A stretch of 64,000 nt of DNA, from NCBI RefSeq assembly GCF_021654455.1, contig NZ_AP024276.1, positions 1,240,001 to 1,304,000 on the forward strand, read 5' to 3'. This document shows positions 1 through 10,813 of this stretch, piece after piece. The DNA is from Streptococcus parasuis (GTDB lineage: Bacteria; Bacillota; Bacilli; Lactobacillales; Streptococcaceae). The notes under the pieces were generated by a model. The model was not told where the DNA came from, made no database searches, and worked only from the letters and a program-made list of their open reading frames with translations. The translations under genes were made by a program, and so were the position numbers. Positions within the stretch are counted from its first letter, which is position 1, and each line of letters starts with the position of its first letter.

Positions 1-199
1 TCTTGCTACTGTGACCGAGTTGCTTTTGAAACCTTAACCGCCCATGATTGTCCCGAATCATTAAAATAACCAGCATGCTATAAGGAGTATCAATGGTATG
101 TGTGAAACTAATTCCCGAACAATTCTGAGGAACAAAGAAGGCCCCTACTTGCTTGATTGGTACTTTATCATGCAATTCAAACATTAATGTATGGCTCAT
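1..199 (-). CDS. Partial gene after a sugar ABC importer, possibly a CehA/McbA-type PHP hydrolase
   Basis: Only the first 66 codons lie in the window; the frame is open to the edge. The ATG at 199 follows a good ribosome site (AAAGGGTGA) and sits 13 bases after the binding-protein gene, so it is the last visible gene of that operon. The N-terminus (MSHTLMFELHDKV) leads into a beta-rich stretch ending with an RDNHGRLR segment. This resembles the N-terminal domain of CehA/McbA-type metallohydrolases, which often accompany sugar or glycerophosphodiester importers. No metal ligands are visible, because they would lie beyond the edge. The family guess is weak; the existence of the gene is well supported. 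Confidence 0.55.
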   Translation of the reverse strand, partial: MSHTLMFELHDKVPIKQVGAFFVPQNCSGISFTHTIDTPYSMLVILMIRDNHGRLRFQKQLGHSSK

Positions 200-212
200 A
201 TATCACCCTTTC

Positions 213-1535
213 TTATTCATTCAATGCCTTATCCAACGCCTGTTGAGCTATTTTTTGAGCTGAGTCCAAGGCTTTTTGTGCTGGGATATTTTCTAATTCG
301 ACTTGATCTGCAGCAACAGTCAAGGCATCATAAATTGCTCCACCAGTCGGATCGATTGGAAGCACAGAACCGTGACTCGCCTGTGTAAATGGAACCAGTG
401 CTTGAGGATGTTCTTTAACATACGAAAGATACTCTTCATTTGTAGCAATGTCCTTGTTTACTGCTACATAACCGACTTCCTTAGTCCATTGGATTTGATT
501 TTCAATATTTGTGAAAAATTGAATAAATTCAAATGCTCCTGCTTTTTCCTGTTCGGAGGATGTTTCTACTACACTAAATAACAAGGCATCTGCAGCTGGT
601 GCGGATGCCGAATCCTCATCCCATGCTGGTTGCTCCATCGCCTGGACAATATTAAAATCCAAATCAGCCTGATCACCAGATGAACCCGTATAACCACCAG
701 CAGTATTATCCAATACATCATCAATGGTATTGTACCAGTACTCCCAACCTTGACCACCTGAATTGACAGCCATAATTTCATCATCATGAATCCAAGTTCT
801 AAACGATTCCCAGACGCTAACCCATTCTTCAGAGTTAATCGTTACTGTTTTACCGTCTTCACTGAACATCTTCGCTCCATTACTTAGGGAAGCATCAATC
901 AAGTTGTACGGTCCCCACATCGGTTCCCAGCCATATGTAAATTCTCCCGTGGCCTTAATGGCCTTAGCTGCTGCTGCCAAATCTTGCCATGTAGCAATCG
1001 AGTTTGGATCAATATTTGCCTTTTCAAATGCTGAAATATTATAATATAAAACCTGAGTTGTTCCATAAGCAGGCAGACCGAAGCGAGCACCCGACTCCGA
1101 CAATCCCTGTTCTGCAAAAACTTCCAGATAATCCTCTTCCTTAACAGTTACATCTTCTGTCAGATAGGCATTCAAATCAGCCAGAAGCCCACTTTCATTC
1201 AATGTCCGTCCAGCACTTGGAGAGATTAACACCATATCTGGTGCAGCATTACCAGCAATTCCAGCCTGCAATTTTTCGTAAGTTTCCCCATAATCTGCCT
1301 GGGTTACAGCTTTTACATAATAGATATCTTGTGACGCATTGTACTCATCAATAATCTCTTGAACAACAGTAACAGCTGTTTTACCACCAGCATACCAGAA
1401 CTCAACCTCAACCTTATTCCCCGCTTCTGAACCAGCAGAAGACTGCGAGTTGGTAGAGGAATTTGTCCCACATGCGGACAAAACAGATGAAGCAACAGTT
1501 GTCATTAATAATATGGACGCAATTTTCTTTTTCAT
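213..1535 (-). CDS. Sugar-type ABC transporter substrate-binding lipoprotein
   Basis: This 440-residue protein is a family 1 extracellular solute-binding protein, which captures a carbohydrate-like ligand outside the membrane and delivers it to the two permeases encoded just upstream. The N-terminus has a lysine-rich start, a hydrophobic core and a lipobox LSAC with Cys22 as the predicted lipidated residue. A Ser/Asn-rich linker then leads to a mature domain beginning VEVEFWYAGG, typical of UgpB/MalE-like proteins. It is co-directional with both permeases, 34 bases from the nearer one. No ATPase gene is visible here, so the importer probably uses a shared MsmK-type ATPase encoded elsewhere. 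The ligand cannot be read from the sequence; UgpB-like glycerophosphodiester and oligosaccharide ligands are both possible. Confidence 0.9.
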   Translation of the reverse strand: MKKKIASILLMTTVASSVLSACGTNSSTNSQSSAGSEAGNKVEVEFWYAGGKTAVTVVQEIIDEYNASQDIYYVKAVTQADYGETYEKLQAGIAGNAAPDMVLISPSAGRTLNESGLLADLNAYLTEDVTVKEEDYLEVFAEQGLSESGARFGLPAYGTTQVLYYNISAFEKANIDPNSIATWQDLAAAAKAIKATGEFTYGWEPMWGPYNLIDASLSNGAKMFSEDGKTVTINSEEWVSVWESFRTWIHDDEIMAVNSGGQGWEYWYNTIDDVLDNTAGGYTGSSGDQADLDFNIVQAMEQPAWDEDSASAPAADALLFSVVETSSEQEKAGAFEFIQFFTNIENQIQWTKEVGYVAVNKDIATNEEYLSYVKEHPQALVPFTQASHGSVLPIDPTGGAIYDALTVAADQVELENIPAQKALDSAQKIAQQALDKALNE

Positions 1536-1569
1536 AATAATTCCTTTGTTCTATTTCTTAATAAGGCTA

Positions 1570-2421
1570 TTAGCCCTTAACGCCAGTTTCTCCGCCAATC
1601 CCGTTGATGAACCATTTTTGCGTAAAAGCAAAAATTATCAAAATCGGTATAACAATAACGCTAGAAGCAGCCATCACTTTTGCCCACTCAGTTCCATAGG
1701 CACCGCCCTCTATAAAGAAGCGTCTCAACCCTTGTGAAACCAAGTATTTACTCGGATCATTTGTAATCAATGATGGCCACATATAGCTATTGTAAGCAGA
1801 GATAAAACTCATTAAAGCAAATGTTATAAAAGATGACTTTGTAACAGGACAGACAATCTCCCATAAGATTCTGAAATGTTTTGCCCCATCCATTCTAGCA
1901 GCCTCAACCAAAGCTTTTGGTACCTGCATGAAGGCTTGACGGAGTAAAAATATCCCAAAAATGCTTATCGTACTTGAGATAATTAGACCTGTAAATGTAT
2001 TCAACATCCCCCCTTTTGATAAAATAATATAACTAGGAATATAAGTTGCTGCCACAGGTAGCATATAAGTTCCCATCACGACAATAAATATAAATTTCTG
2101 TCCTCGGAAGGATAAAAATACTAAGGCGTAAGCCAACATGGCACCAGTTAATACTTGAAGAAATACAATTAACAGAGAGGTCCATAGGCTGTTGAGTATG
2201 TAGGTCAGAATGGGCGAATCAAATAATATTTCCAGATAATTTGTTATTCGCGGTACTGCTGGGAGAAATTGACTACCATCTAGCACCTCTGACTTGGTTT
2301 TTAAGGAGCTAACCACCATCCATAGAAACGGAAATACGGTATATAGCGAAATGGCGGTCAAAAGTAGGAAACAAATTCCTTGCTTCAGATAGTTTATATA
2401 TAACTGATACCTTGTCTGCAT
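1570..2421 (-). CDS. Sugar ABC transporter permease, UgpE/MalG type
   Basis: A 283-residue integral membrane permease with about six hydrophobic segments. The EAA loop that docks on the ATPase is clear around residue 170 (EAARMDGAKHFRILWE). This places it in the MalG/UgpE half of carbohydrate importers. It lies 9 bases after the partner permease and 34 bases before the binding-protein gene. Together the three form a type I sugar importer without its own ATPase. The start at MQTRYQLYIN gives a cytoplasmic N-tail followed by the first membrane helix, as expected for the family. Confidence 0.92.
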   Translation of the reverse strand: MQTRYQLYINYLKQGICFLLLTAISLYTVFPFLWMVVSSLKTKSEVLDGSQFLPAVPRITNYLEILFDSPILTYILNSLWTSLLIVFLQVLTGAMLAYALVFLSFRGQKFIFIVVMGTYMLPVAATYIPSYIILSKGGMLNTFTGLIISSTISIFGIFLLRQAFMQVPKALVEAARMDGAKHFRILWEIVCPVTKSSFITFALMSFISAYNSYMWPSLITNDPSKYLVSQGLRRFFIEGGAYGTEWAKVMAASSVIVIPILIIFAFTQKWFINGIGGETGVKG

Positions 2422-2430
2422 TTCGTCCCC

Positions 2431-3318
2431 CTAGTAATGAACCCATTTTTTGGAAGTGAAAAACTGGATATACGATAATACCACAGTTATAACTACCATA
2501 ACAAGTGCGACTGCTGTCGCCTGACCCATCTTAAATTCTTCGAAACCTAATTGATAATACAAATATAATAAGGTTCTTGTACTCCCCGATGGACCACCTT
2601 GAGTTAGAATTTGAATCTGATCATAAGCTTGCAAAGAGTTTACCGTTGTAATAATCATCAAAAAGAAGGTTGTGGGCGAAATACATGGTAGGGTCATATC
2701 AATAAAACGCCTCCAGGACTTGGCCCCATCTAAGCTACTAGCTTCATAGATTTCCTGCGGTACTTTTTCTAACGCAGATAAGTAAAAAATCATTGCGTAG
2801 CCCAAGCTTTTCCAAACTGTTACAATAATCACTGACAACATAGCAGTATCAGAACTCGCTATCCAATCCAATCCTGGCGAACCAAAAAATCCTAAAATCT
2901 GATTAGCAAATCCATCTTTCGGCTGAAATATCCATGTCCATACAATAGAAATAGCAACCGTTGGGGTAACCCATGGTGAGAATAATACAAACTTGAAAAA
3001 TGAATTTCCTTTAAATGGCTTCTGAAGTAATAAGGCCAGTAAGAGTCCGCACATTAGAGTCGGTAATACTGTTCCAACCGTGAAAAGAAGCGTATGTTTT
3101 AAGGCCTCATAAAATCGACTGTCACTGAATAAATCTCGGTAGTTCTCCCAAAAAATAACATCATAATCAGGAGTCATAAAATTCCAGTTGGTAAAACTTA
3201 ACCACAGCGATCGAACAATTGGGTAAATCCAAAAAACAAACAATGGAATCATTGCTGGCAACGTGAACAATAGAACAATGCCAAGAGATTTAAATTTATC
3301 AATAGCTATTTGCTTCAT
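2431..3318 (-). CDS. Sugar ABC transporter permease, UgpA/MalF type
   Basis: This 295-residue protein is the second permease of the importer. It has the usual six-helix layout and an EAA loop near residue 195 (EASSLDGAKSWRRFID). It begins MKQIAIDKFKSLG, followed by a first membrane helix. The gene is 6 bases downstream of the SMR exporter gene and 9 bases upstream of the other permease gene, so all four are probably one transcript. Its substrate follows that of the binding protein and is unknown. The MalF-type periplasmic insertion is absent, as is normal for Gram-positive members. Confidence 0.92.
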   Translation of the reverse strand: MKQIAIDKFKSLGIVLLFTLPAMIPLFVFWIYPIVRSLWLSFTNWNFMTPDYDVIFWENYRDLFSDSRFYEALKHTLLFTVGTVLPTLMCGLLLALLLQKPFKGNSFFKFVLFSPWVTPTVAISIVWTWIFQPKDGFANQILGFFGSPGLDWIASSDTAMLSVIIVTVWKSLGYAMIFYLSALEKVPQEIYEASSLDGAKSWRRFIDMTLPCISPTTFFLMIITTVNSLQAYDQIQILTQGGPSGSTRTLLYLYYQLGFEEFKMGQATAVALVMVVITVVLSYIQFFTSKKWVHY

Positions 3319-3324
3319 AGATTA

Positions 3325-3642
3325 TCAATACCCTCCTAAGTTAACCAAGATGGTTCCAAGTAAAATCAAAGCAACGCCACTTAAGCTAGGCCAAGATACA
3401 TGTTCCCTATAGATACTGTAAGAGACTATGGTCGTTACAAGTATACCTATGCCACACCACAAGGCGTATGCCACTCCTAGATTAAGTGAAAGAATCGCCT
3501 TGGAAAAAGTATAATGACACACAACATAAGCAATACCACAAATAAGTGATGGTCCTAAATTTGTAAATCCCTTAGTCTCCCGTAAATAAGATGTAGCAAA
3601 CAGTTCTGCTATAATAGATATGACCAGATAAACAAAATTCAT
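3325..3642 (-). CDS. Small multidrug resistance (SMR) family exporter
   Basis: A 105-residue, four-helix membrane protein of the SMR/DMT superfamily, which works as a dimeric proton antiporter for cations. The membrane-embedded glutamate of helix 1 is present in the IIAELFATSY segment, and the AYALWCGIG helix 3 motif matches EmrE/Qac transporters better than the guanidinium-exporting SugE/Gdx branch. The chosen start is the ATG at 3642, placed 6 bases after AAAGGAG; an in-frame ATG at 3657 lies inside that ribosome site and is unlikely. It is the first gene of the ABC importer operon, an unusual partnership for an exporter. The substrate is unknown. Confidence 0.88.
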   Translation of the reverse strand: MNFVYLVISIIAELFATSYLRETKGFTNLGPSLICGIAYVVCHYTFSKAILSLNLGVAYALWCGIGILVTTIVSYSIYREHVSWPSLSGVALILLGTILVNLGGY

Positions 3643-3657
3643 ATATGCTCCTTTCAA

Positions 3658-4409
3658 TAAACATACTCACATTCTACCGAACATTTGTGAATCAATTATG
3701 GGAATCAGGTAAATTTCTTGTAAATCACAAAAATTTTAAAGTAATCTGATAAAAAATTTACATTACCTGAAATTTTTATCTCTAAGTGTCACTATTCAGT
3801 AAAACAATATAAGAGTCTGTATTCACAGTTTGCACTTCCATCTAAGGTTAGTTTTTAAGCTACTCCCCGTTCGTTTTTTTAAAAAATACAGTGACTATTC
3901 CCTCAAAAAACAGCCTTGATGAGCGAAAAACTATTCCTTACATCAAGTACTTTACTTGAAAATATAGGTTCCATTACTCACAAGAAATCAAAACCAACTC
4001 TCTGCTACTGACCTGGATTATTAGCAAAAAAGTCCTCTCATTCTGCATTTTTGATGTATCGGAGTAAAATATTCCTGCATAGTAAAAAGCCTCAAAATCA
4101 TAGATTTTGAAGCTTTTTAGCAACTATTTTAACTTGAGGGCAAGCAACGTGTGAAGTATTATCACACTTGTCTGTCTTATCTGTTATTCTCCATATATTG
4201 GGCCTATAAGTTCTAAAAAAGATAGGAGACTAACACACCACTGCTCTTAAACTTTTACAGCCGCAACTGATTTTCTACAAAAAATACATCATAAAAAGAG
4301 CGATGTGAGACTAAACTTATGCCCAATCCCATTCACTCTTCGACTTATAAAATACAATTTTTCCTAAGTTCGCTTATCACGGACGGAACAAGGTCCAATC
4401 CCATAGGTC
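3658..4409. other. Gene-free 750-bp region with inverted repeats
   Basis: I see no credible gene here. Upstream of the SMR/ABC operon are the inverted octamers TCAGGTAA (3704-3711) and TTACCTGA (3762-3769), with a related TAATCTGA at 3741, which look like regulator half-sites. A terminator-like hairpin lies at 4084-4118. A longer inverted repeat pairs 4197-4212 with 4314-4327 around about 100 bases and could be a small non-autonomous element. The rest is AT-rich without recognisable structure. Confidence 0.6.
4084..4118. terminator. Candidate terminator of the ATP synthase operon
   Basis: Near-perfect inverted repeat with arms AAAAAGC-TCAAAATC and GATTTTGA-GCTTTTT and a 3-base loop. There is one internal mismatch and the outer bases give a T-run on either strand. 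It lies about 290 bases after the atpC stop, farther than usual. Confidence 0.5.
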
Positions 4410-4826
4410 TTAATGTTTCCCAACACGAATACGGTTGATTGCCCGTTGAAGTGCAACTGCGGCACGTTTTTCCATATCAATATTTCGAGCGTTCTGAGCT
4501 TCTTCTAATTCACGCTCTGCGCGTAACTTCGCACGTTCCGCACGACTAATATCAATGTCTCGTTCCCTCTCAGCAGAATCAGAGACAATTGTTATCAAAT
4601 CTTTATTGATTTCGATGATACCACCATTGACTGCAATCCAATCCACGTGGTTTTCATCATCAACACGACGTACTTTCATCTCATCAATTTCTAAAACAGC
4701 AATCAATTCTAAGTGACCTGGATAAATCCCCAATTCCCCCTCTTTGGTTTTAACCAAAACAAAGGCTGCATGGTGATCATATTTTATTCCATCTGGTGTC
4801 ACTACTTGAACAGTCATATGTGCCAT
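4410..4826 (-). CDS. atpC: F1Fo ATP synthase epsilon subunit
   Basis: The 138-residue epsilon subunit of the F1 central stalk couples rotation to catalysis and can inhibit ATP hydrolysis. The N-terminal beta-sandwich starts [10 protein letters not shown] and holds the [16 protein letters not shown] segment. The C-terminal part, after about residue 90, is a charged helical hairpin ([17 protein letters not shown]) that forms the regulatory helices. It is the last gene of the atp operon, 9 bases after atpD. In streptococci this enzyme works mainly as a proton-exporting ATPase that maintains internal pH. Confidence 0.97.
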   Translation of the reverse strand: MAHMTVQVVTPDGIKYDHHAAFVLVKTKEGELGIYPGHLELIAVLEIDEMKVRRVDDENHVDWIAVNGGIIEINKDLITIVSDSAERERDIDISRAERAKLRAERELEEAQNARNIDMEKRAAVALQRAINRIRVGKH

Positions 4827-4835
4827 ATGCCACCT

Positions 4836-6263
<1,428 letters not shown>

Positions 6264-7142
6264 CTACTCAAGAGCTGATGCGCCGGCAACAATCTCAGTG
6301 ATTTCCTGAGTAATAGCAGCCTGACGCGCCCTATTGTATTGAATTGTTAAATCCGAAATAACATTCTTCGCATTATCTGTCGCAGTCTGCATCGCAGTCA
6401 TACCAGCAGCATTTTCAGCAGTCTTAGCATCCAAAAGTGCCCCGTAAATGGTTGATTCTGCATATTGAGTCAACAATTGGTCCAATATCATTTCACGATT
6501 TGGTTCCAATTCAAATGTCGCCGTATAGCCATCTACTTCATTGTGGTCTAAATCTTCAACAGGAAGCATTTGCTGTACACGTACCTGGCTAGTCAAACTA
6601 TTTACATGATGATTGTAACAAACATAAAGTTCATCAAACAGCTCATTTTTATACATTTCTACAGATTTAGAAATGATTTTTTGGACTTCTTCAAAGCTAG
6701 GGTTATCAGCAATTCCACGTAATTCAAACACAGGGTTGATACCACGTGCACGGAAAAAATCAGCACCCATCCCCCCAATAGCAATAATCTCAAACTCTTC
6801 ATTTGACTGATGGTCCTGATCAATCATTTCCATAACAGCTTTTAAAATACTAGAATTATAAGAACCTTTTAAACCGCTATCTGAGGTGATGACAATATAA
6901 CCCACTTTTTGAATCGGACGCCGAATGAGCATCGGATTGCTAGTATCTGATGTCATTAGTTCACCACGTAACAAATCCGTCGTAATCGCCCGAACTTTAC
7001 TAGCATAAATCTGAAATGATTTCGCCAACTGCTCTGATTTCGCCAACTTTGATGCAGAAACCATCTGCATGGCACCTGTGATTTGACTGGTTTTCTTGGT
7101 TGATGCTATTCTTGATTTAATTTCATTAAGAGAACCTGCCAT
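6264..7142 (-). CDS. atpG: F1Fo ATP synthase gamma subunit
   Basis: The 292-residue gamma subunit is the rotating shaft inside the alpha3beta3 ring. The N-terminal helix ([22 protein letters not shown]) and the C-terminal helix ([23 protein letters not shown]) are both strongly conserved and would pair as the coiled-coil axle. The central Rossmann-like part includes [13 protein letters not shown]. It starts 11 bases after the atpA stop and continues in the operon toward atpD. Confidence 0.98.
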   Translation of the reverse strand: MAGSLNEIKSRIASTKKTSQITGAMQMVSASKLAKSEQLAKSFQIYASKVRAITTDLLRGELMTSDTSNPMLIRRPIQKVGYIVITSDSGLKGSYNSSILKAVMEMIDQDHQSNEEFEIIAIGGMGADFFRARGINPVFELRGIADNPSFEEVQKIISKSVEMYKNELFDELYVCYNHHVNSLTSQVRVQQMLPVEDLDHNEVDGYTATFELEPNREMILDQLLTQYAESTIYGALLDAKTAENAAGMTAMQTATDNAKNVISDLTIQYNRARQAAITQEITEIVAGASALE

Positions 7143-7153
7143 CCTAGACTCCT

Positions 7154-8656
7154 TTATTTAAAGATTGATTGGTCTTTGAATGTTTGAATAGCAGTATTCA
7201 ACTCATCCGTATCTGGAAGATCTTTCGTTGTACGAATGACATCCAAAAGATTATCATAGTGCAAATCAAAGTATGCATACAACTCTTCTTCAAATGCTAA
7301 AATATCATCAATCGGAACTGAATCCAAATATCCATTTGTCAAAGCATACAAAATCAAAACCTGTTTTTCAACTGGAAGTGGTTTGTGCAATGGTTGTTTC
7401 AAAACTTCCACTGTACGACGACCACGATTGAGTTTTGCTTGTGTTGCTGCATCCAAATCAGAACCAAATTGCGTAAATGCTTCCAATTCACGATAAGAAG
7501 CCAAATCGATACGAAGGGTACCAGCAACCTTTTTCATGGCTTTAATTTGGGCGGAACCACCAACACGTGATACAGAAGATCCGGCATCAATCGCTGGACG
7601 AATACCAGAGTTAAACAAATCATCTTTTAAGAAAATTTGTCCATCTGTAATGGAAATCACGTTAGTCGCAATATAAGCAGAGATATCACCAGCTTGTGTT
7701 TCAATAAATGGCAAGGCTGTAATGGAACCTCCACCCAATTCATCAGAAACTTTTGCAGAACGTTCCAATAAACGACTGTGCAAGTAGAATACATCCCCTG
7801 GATATGCTTCACGACCTGGAGGACGACGAAGCAAGAGAGACAATTCACGATATGCTACCGCTTGTTTTGATAAATCATCATAGACAATCAAAACATGTTT
7901 GCCTTCATACATAAATTCTTCCGCCATTGCAACCCCAGCATAAGGTGCCAAGAAAAGTAATGGAGATGGTTGTGAAGCAGATGCTGTCACAACAATAGTA
8001 TAATCTAACGCGCCATATTGACGAAGTGTTTCTACTTGAGTACGAACTGTAGATTCTTTTTGACCGATTGCTACATAGATACAAATCATATCTTGACCTT
8101 TTTGGTTCAAGATAGCATCAATAGCTACAGAAGTTTTACCTGTTTGACGGTCACCGATAATCAACTCACGTTGTCCACGACCAATTGGTACCAAGGCATC
8201 AATCGCTTTAAGACCAGTTTGAAGGGGTTCAGTTACTGATTTACGTTGCATAACACCTGGTGCAGGATTTTCAATCGGACGAGTTTTGCTTGTACGAATT
8301 TCGCCCAATCCATCGACTGGTTGCCCCAAAGGATTAATGACACGACCAATCAATCCAGACCCGACCGGTACTTCCATGATTTTACCTGTACGACGGACAA
8401 CAGAACCCTCACGAATATCTGTAAATCCGCCAAGAATAATGATACCGACGTCATTTGTCTCCAAGTTCTGAGCCATACCAATGGTGCCATTTTCAAAAAT
8501 TAATAGCTCTCCACTCATGGCATTATCAAGACCTTGCGCACGTGCAATACCATCACCAATGTAGGTAACTACACCAGTCTCTGTATAATCAAAGTCAGGT
8601 TGAAACTCTTCGATTTGTTGTTTTAGTAAAGCGCTAATTTCTTGTGCATTTATCAA
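7154..8656 (-). CDS. atpA: F1Fo ATP synthase alpha subunit
   Basis: The 500-residue non-catalytic nucleotide-binding subunit of F1. It begins [16 protein letters not shown], the N-terminal helix that contacts the delta subunit. The P-loop [13 protein letters not shown] is near residue 170 and the arginine-finger region [11 protein letters not shown] near residue 370. The length is normal for the family. The gene lies 14 bases after atpH and 11 bases before atpG, in the canonical order. Confidence 0.99.
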   Translation of the reverse strand: MINAQEISALLKQQIEEFQPDFDYTETGVVTYIGDGIARAQGLDNAMSGELLIFENGTIGMAQNLETNDVGIIILGGFTDIREGSVVRRTGKIMEVPVGSGLIGRVINPLGQPVDGLGEIRTSKTRPIENPAPGVMQRKSVTEPLQTGLKAIDALVPIGRGQRELIIGDRQTGKTSVAIDAILNQKGQDMICIYVAIGQKESTVRTQVETLRQYGALDYTIVVTASASQPSPLLFLAPYAGVAMAEEFMYEGKHVLIVYDDLSKQAVAYRELSLLLRRPPGREAYPGDVFYLHSRLLERSAKVSDELGGGSITALPFIETQAGDISAYIATNVISITDGQIFLKDDLFNSGIRPAIDAGSSVSRVGGSAQIKAMKKVAGTLRIDLASYRELEAFTQFGSDLDAATQAKLNRGRRTVEVLKQPLHKPLPVEKQVLILYALTNGYLDSVPIDDILAFEEELYAYFDLHYDNLLDVIRTTKDLPDTDELNTAIQTFKDQSIFK

Positions 8657-8670
8657 AAGAACACCACTTT

Positions 8671-9204
8671 CTATAGTTTTTTTCTAACATCCTTTAATTG
8701 TGTACGAACACTTGCATCAATTACTTTATGGTTAATGGTCAAAACAAAACCACCCAATAATGAAGCATCCTGTTCTTCAACAATATTACGGACACGCAAA
8801 CCAAACCGTTCCTCGACTAATTGACGTAAACGAGATTTTTGTTGTTCCGTTAATGGATAAACTGATGCAATATATGCATCAAACTCATTTTTTAATTTAC
8901 TGATTTGAAGTTGAGCGCGTTCAAGAGTTTCCAGAAGTAAATCTGCATGTCCATCTCGAATCACATCTTCAATTAAATCATTGATTTGCCAATAACTAGA
9001 TTGACGAACAGTGCGTACAAAAGCTGCTTTTTCTTCTCTTGAAACTGTAGCCGACAATAAGAGACGGTTCAATTTACTATCATGAATGATAGCTATCAAC
9101 TCAGAAATCTGATCATACATGTTCCAAATTTCTGAACTGTCACTGACTTTTTCAACAAATGATAGAGCATATTTTTGCACGAGGGCATTTTCTCTAGCGT
9201 TCAT
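8671..9204 (-). CDS. atpH: F1Fo ATP synthase delta subunit
   Basis: The 177-residue delta subunit caps F1 and joins it to the b-subunit stator. It has an all-helical N-domain ([14 protein letters not shown]) and the C-terminal signature [22 protein letters not shown]. The gene starts immediately after the atpF stop with no intergenic base, so translation is probably coupled. Delta subunits diverge rapidly, so position and the C-terminal motif carry the identification. Confidence 0.96.
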   Translation of the reverse strand: MNARENALVQKYALSFVEKVSDSSEIWNMYDQISELIAIIHDSKLNRLLLSATVSREEKAAFVRTVRQSSYWQINDLIEDVIRDGHADLLLETLERAQLQISKLKNEFDAYIASVYPLTEQQKSRLRQLVEERFGLRVRNIVEEQDASLLGGFVLTINHKVIDASVRTQLKDVRKKL

Positions 9205-9711
9205 CTACTTGTCTCCTAATTTGTCCAAATACCGATCAATCAAATTGCTGTGTGCCTGTTGATCTAAATCCTCAAAAATAATTTTTCCTGCAATATCAAC
9301 TGCCAAATTAGCAACCTGAACACGAAGTGTTTCTTGAACCTCACGTTTTTCAGCTTCAATTTCCATTTGTGCTTTTGTTTTCAAGCCTTCCACTTCAACT
9401 TCAGCCTGTTCAAGAATTCGCTTTTTCTCCAATTTAGCACGTTCTACTGCGTCTTGAATGATTTTTTGTCCTTCAATACGGCCCTGCACTAATTCATCTT
9501 CGCGTTGTTTCACTAGGTCAGCTGCAACTGCTAATTTTTCTTCAGCCGCATCAATATCACCTGCAATCTTATTTTCACGTTCTTCAAAAATTCCAGTAAT
9601 TTTATTCCAAGCGAATACACGAATTAAAATAATTAAAACTGCAAAAGATGCTGTAACGAGGATAAAATTTCCTAGTACAGTACTTGCCTGCATTGTAATT
9701 TGTGTCGTCAT
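9205..9711 (-). CDS. atpF: F1Fo ATP synthase b subunit
   Basis: The 168-residue b subunit forms the peripheral stalk. One membrane helix spans roughly residues 12-34 (LGNFILVTASFAVLIILI), followed by a long charged coiled coil rich in Glu, Lys and Ala (EERENKIAGDIDAAEEKLA). The end (DLDQQAHSNLIDRYLDKL) resembles the delta-binding tail. It abuts atpH and lies 14 bases after atpB. Confidence 0.97.
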   Translation of the reverse strand: MTTQITMQASTVLGNFILVTASFAVLIILIRVFAWNKITGIFEERENKIAGDIDAAEEKLAVAADLVKQREDELVQGRIEGQKIIQDAVERAKLEKKRILEQAEVEVEGLKTKAQMEIEAEKREVQETLRVQVANLAVDIAGKIIFEDLDQQAHSNLIDRYLDKLGDK

Positions 9712-9725
9712 TATTTATCCCTCTC

Positions 9726-10442
9726 TTACTCACTCTCTCCATTGATTTTCTTGTTCAGATACATAGATACCAACATAACAAATACATAACTCTGTAAACA
9801 TGAAATAAATACAGAGAAACCTGTCCAAACAATGTTTAGAACAAAGGCTATTGGGTATGCAAATGCATTTTGTTGAGATAATTGTAGAAGAAGAGAAACA
9901 AGCACTTCACCGGCATAAATATTACCATATAAACGAAGAGCAAGCGACACAAGATTGGTCACTTCTTCCAAAATATTCATTGGAGCCATCGCCCAAGGTG
10001 TCACAAAAGATTTAAGGTATTCTTTAAAGCCACGGCGGCGAATCCCTTCAAAATGGCAAAAAAGTATTGCTATACCAGCAAGACCAAAGTCGTATGCCAT
10101 ATTAGCCGTTGGAGAAGTCCACAAATTTTGTCCCTCTGGTGTTTCCAACTTCGTCATTAATCCCAAATTATTGGCAAGCAAAAGAAAAGTGAAAACTGTA
10201 AAGAAAAACAAAGAATAGCGCTTTGCTTCCTCATCACCAAGGTTTCCTTTTGTAAAGTTGACGGTTAGTTCGTAAACATATTCCAAAACATTTTGTTTTC
10301 CTTTTGGCTTAAGTTCCATCCGACGACTAGCCCAAAACACAAGTAAGAAAATAACCGAAATGGTAATGACTGAAACCAATACCATGGTCAGGTCAAAGGT
10401 TACGGGACCAAGGGTAAGGGTTGGACTTAAAGTTTCTTCCAA
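9726..10442 (-). CDS. atpB: F1Fo ATP synthase a subunit
   Basis: The 238-residue a subunit forms the proton half-channels beside the c ring. It has five to six membrane helices. The conserved helix with the essential arginine is visible as [17 protein letters not shown], near residues 165-180. The C-terminal helix ([19 protein letters not shown]) is also typical. The gene follows atpE by 36 bases and precedes atpF by 14. Confidence 0.97.
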   Translation of the reverse strand: MEETLSPTLTLGPVTFDLTMVLVSVITISVIFLLVFWASRRMELKPKGKQNVLEYVYELTVNFTKGNLGDEEAKRYSLFFFTVFTFLLLANNLGLMTKLETPEGQNLWTSPTANMAYDFGLAGIAILFCHFEGIRRRGFKEYLKSFVTPWAMAPMNILEEVTNLVSLALRLYGNIYAGEVLVSLLLQLSQQNAFAYPIAFVLNIVWTGFSVFISCLQSYVFVMLVSMYLNKKINGESE

Positions 10443-10478
10443 TTGAGGTTCCCCCCTTTTCTATTTCTCTATTTTCTA

Positions 10479-10679
10479 CTATTTCAAGACAAACGTCATA
10501 GCCAAAGTGACGAAGAAAGTTCCCTCGATAAAGGCAACACCCAAGAAAACACCAGACATCAATTTACTTTGCATTTCTGGTTGACGTGCAGACGAACTAA
10601 GATAAGAAGCTACCAAAAGTCCCTCACCGATACTTACACCAAGACAGGCCAAACCAAGGGCCAATGCGCCTAAATTCAT
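10479..10679 (-). CDS. atpE: F1Fo ATP synthase c subunit
   Basis: The 66-residue hairpin protein forms the proton-driven rotor ring. Two membrane helices flank the polar loop SARQPE. The ion-carrying carboxylate is Glu52 in helix 2 ([10 protein letters not shown]). A second glutamate, Glu19, lies in helix 1 (GVSIGEGLL), as in pneumococcal c subunits. It is the first gene of the operon, with AAAAGGAG eight bases before the start. In streptococci this gene is the known optochin target. Confidence 0.98.
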   Translation of the reverse strand: MNLGALALGLACLGVSIGEGLLVASYLSSSARQPEMQSKLMSGVFLGVAFIEGTFFVTLAMTFVLK

Positions 10680-10713
10680 AACGAATTCTCCTTTTAAAAT
10701 TTAATACCATGTA

Positions 10714-10742
10714 AGGATACTCCTAAAACACCTATTTGTCAA
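10714..10742 (-). promoter_or_regulatory. Promoter of the atp operon
   Basis: On the minus strand a perfect -35 TTGACA (10742-10737) is followed after 17 bases by TATCCT (10719-10714). This is about 35 bases ahead of the atpE start, with a strong ribosome site between them. Confidence 0.8.
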
Positions 10743-10780
10743 GAAAATATCGCTATTGGAAGCGTTTAATTCGCATTTCT

Positions 10781-10812
10781 AAAAAAAAAGAAAAGACTTT
10801 TCATCTTTTCTT
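10781..10812 (-). terminator. Terminator after dagK
   Basis: The minus strand reads GAAAAGA, a 7-base loop, TCTTTTC and then nine T. It follows the dagK stop directly and separates the ligA-dagK unit from the atp promoter. Confidence 0.85.
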
Positions 10813-10813
10813 C

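Noticed and set aside
3658..3800. Guanidine riboswitch upstream of the SMR exporter
   Set aside because: No conserved ykkC-type elements are visible, and the protein looks EmrE/Qac-like rather than Gdx-like.
10757..10770. Catabolite (cre) site upstream of the atp promoter (TGGAAGCGTTTAAT)
   Set aside because: The core AAGCG fits, but one inner base and both terminal bases deviate from the cre consensus, so support is too weak.
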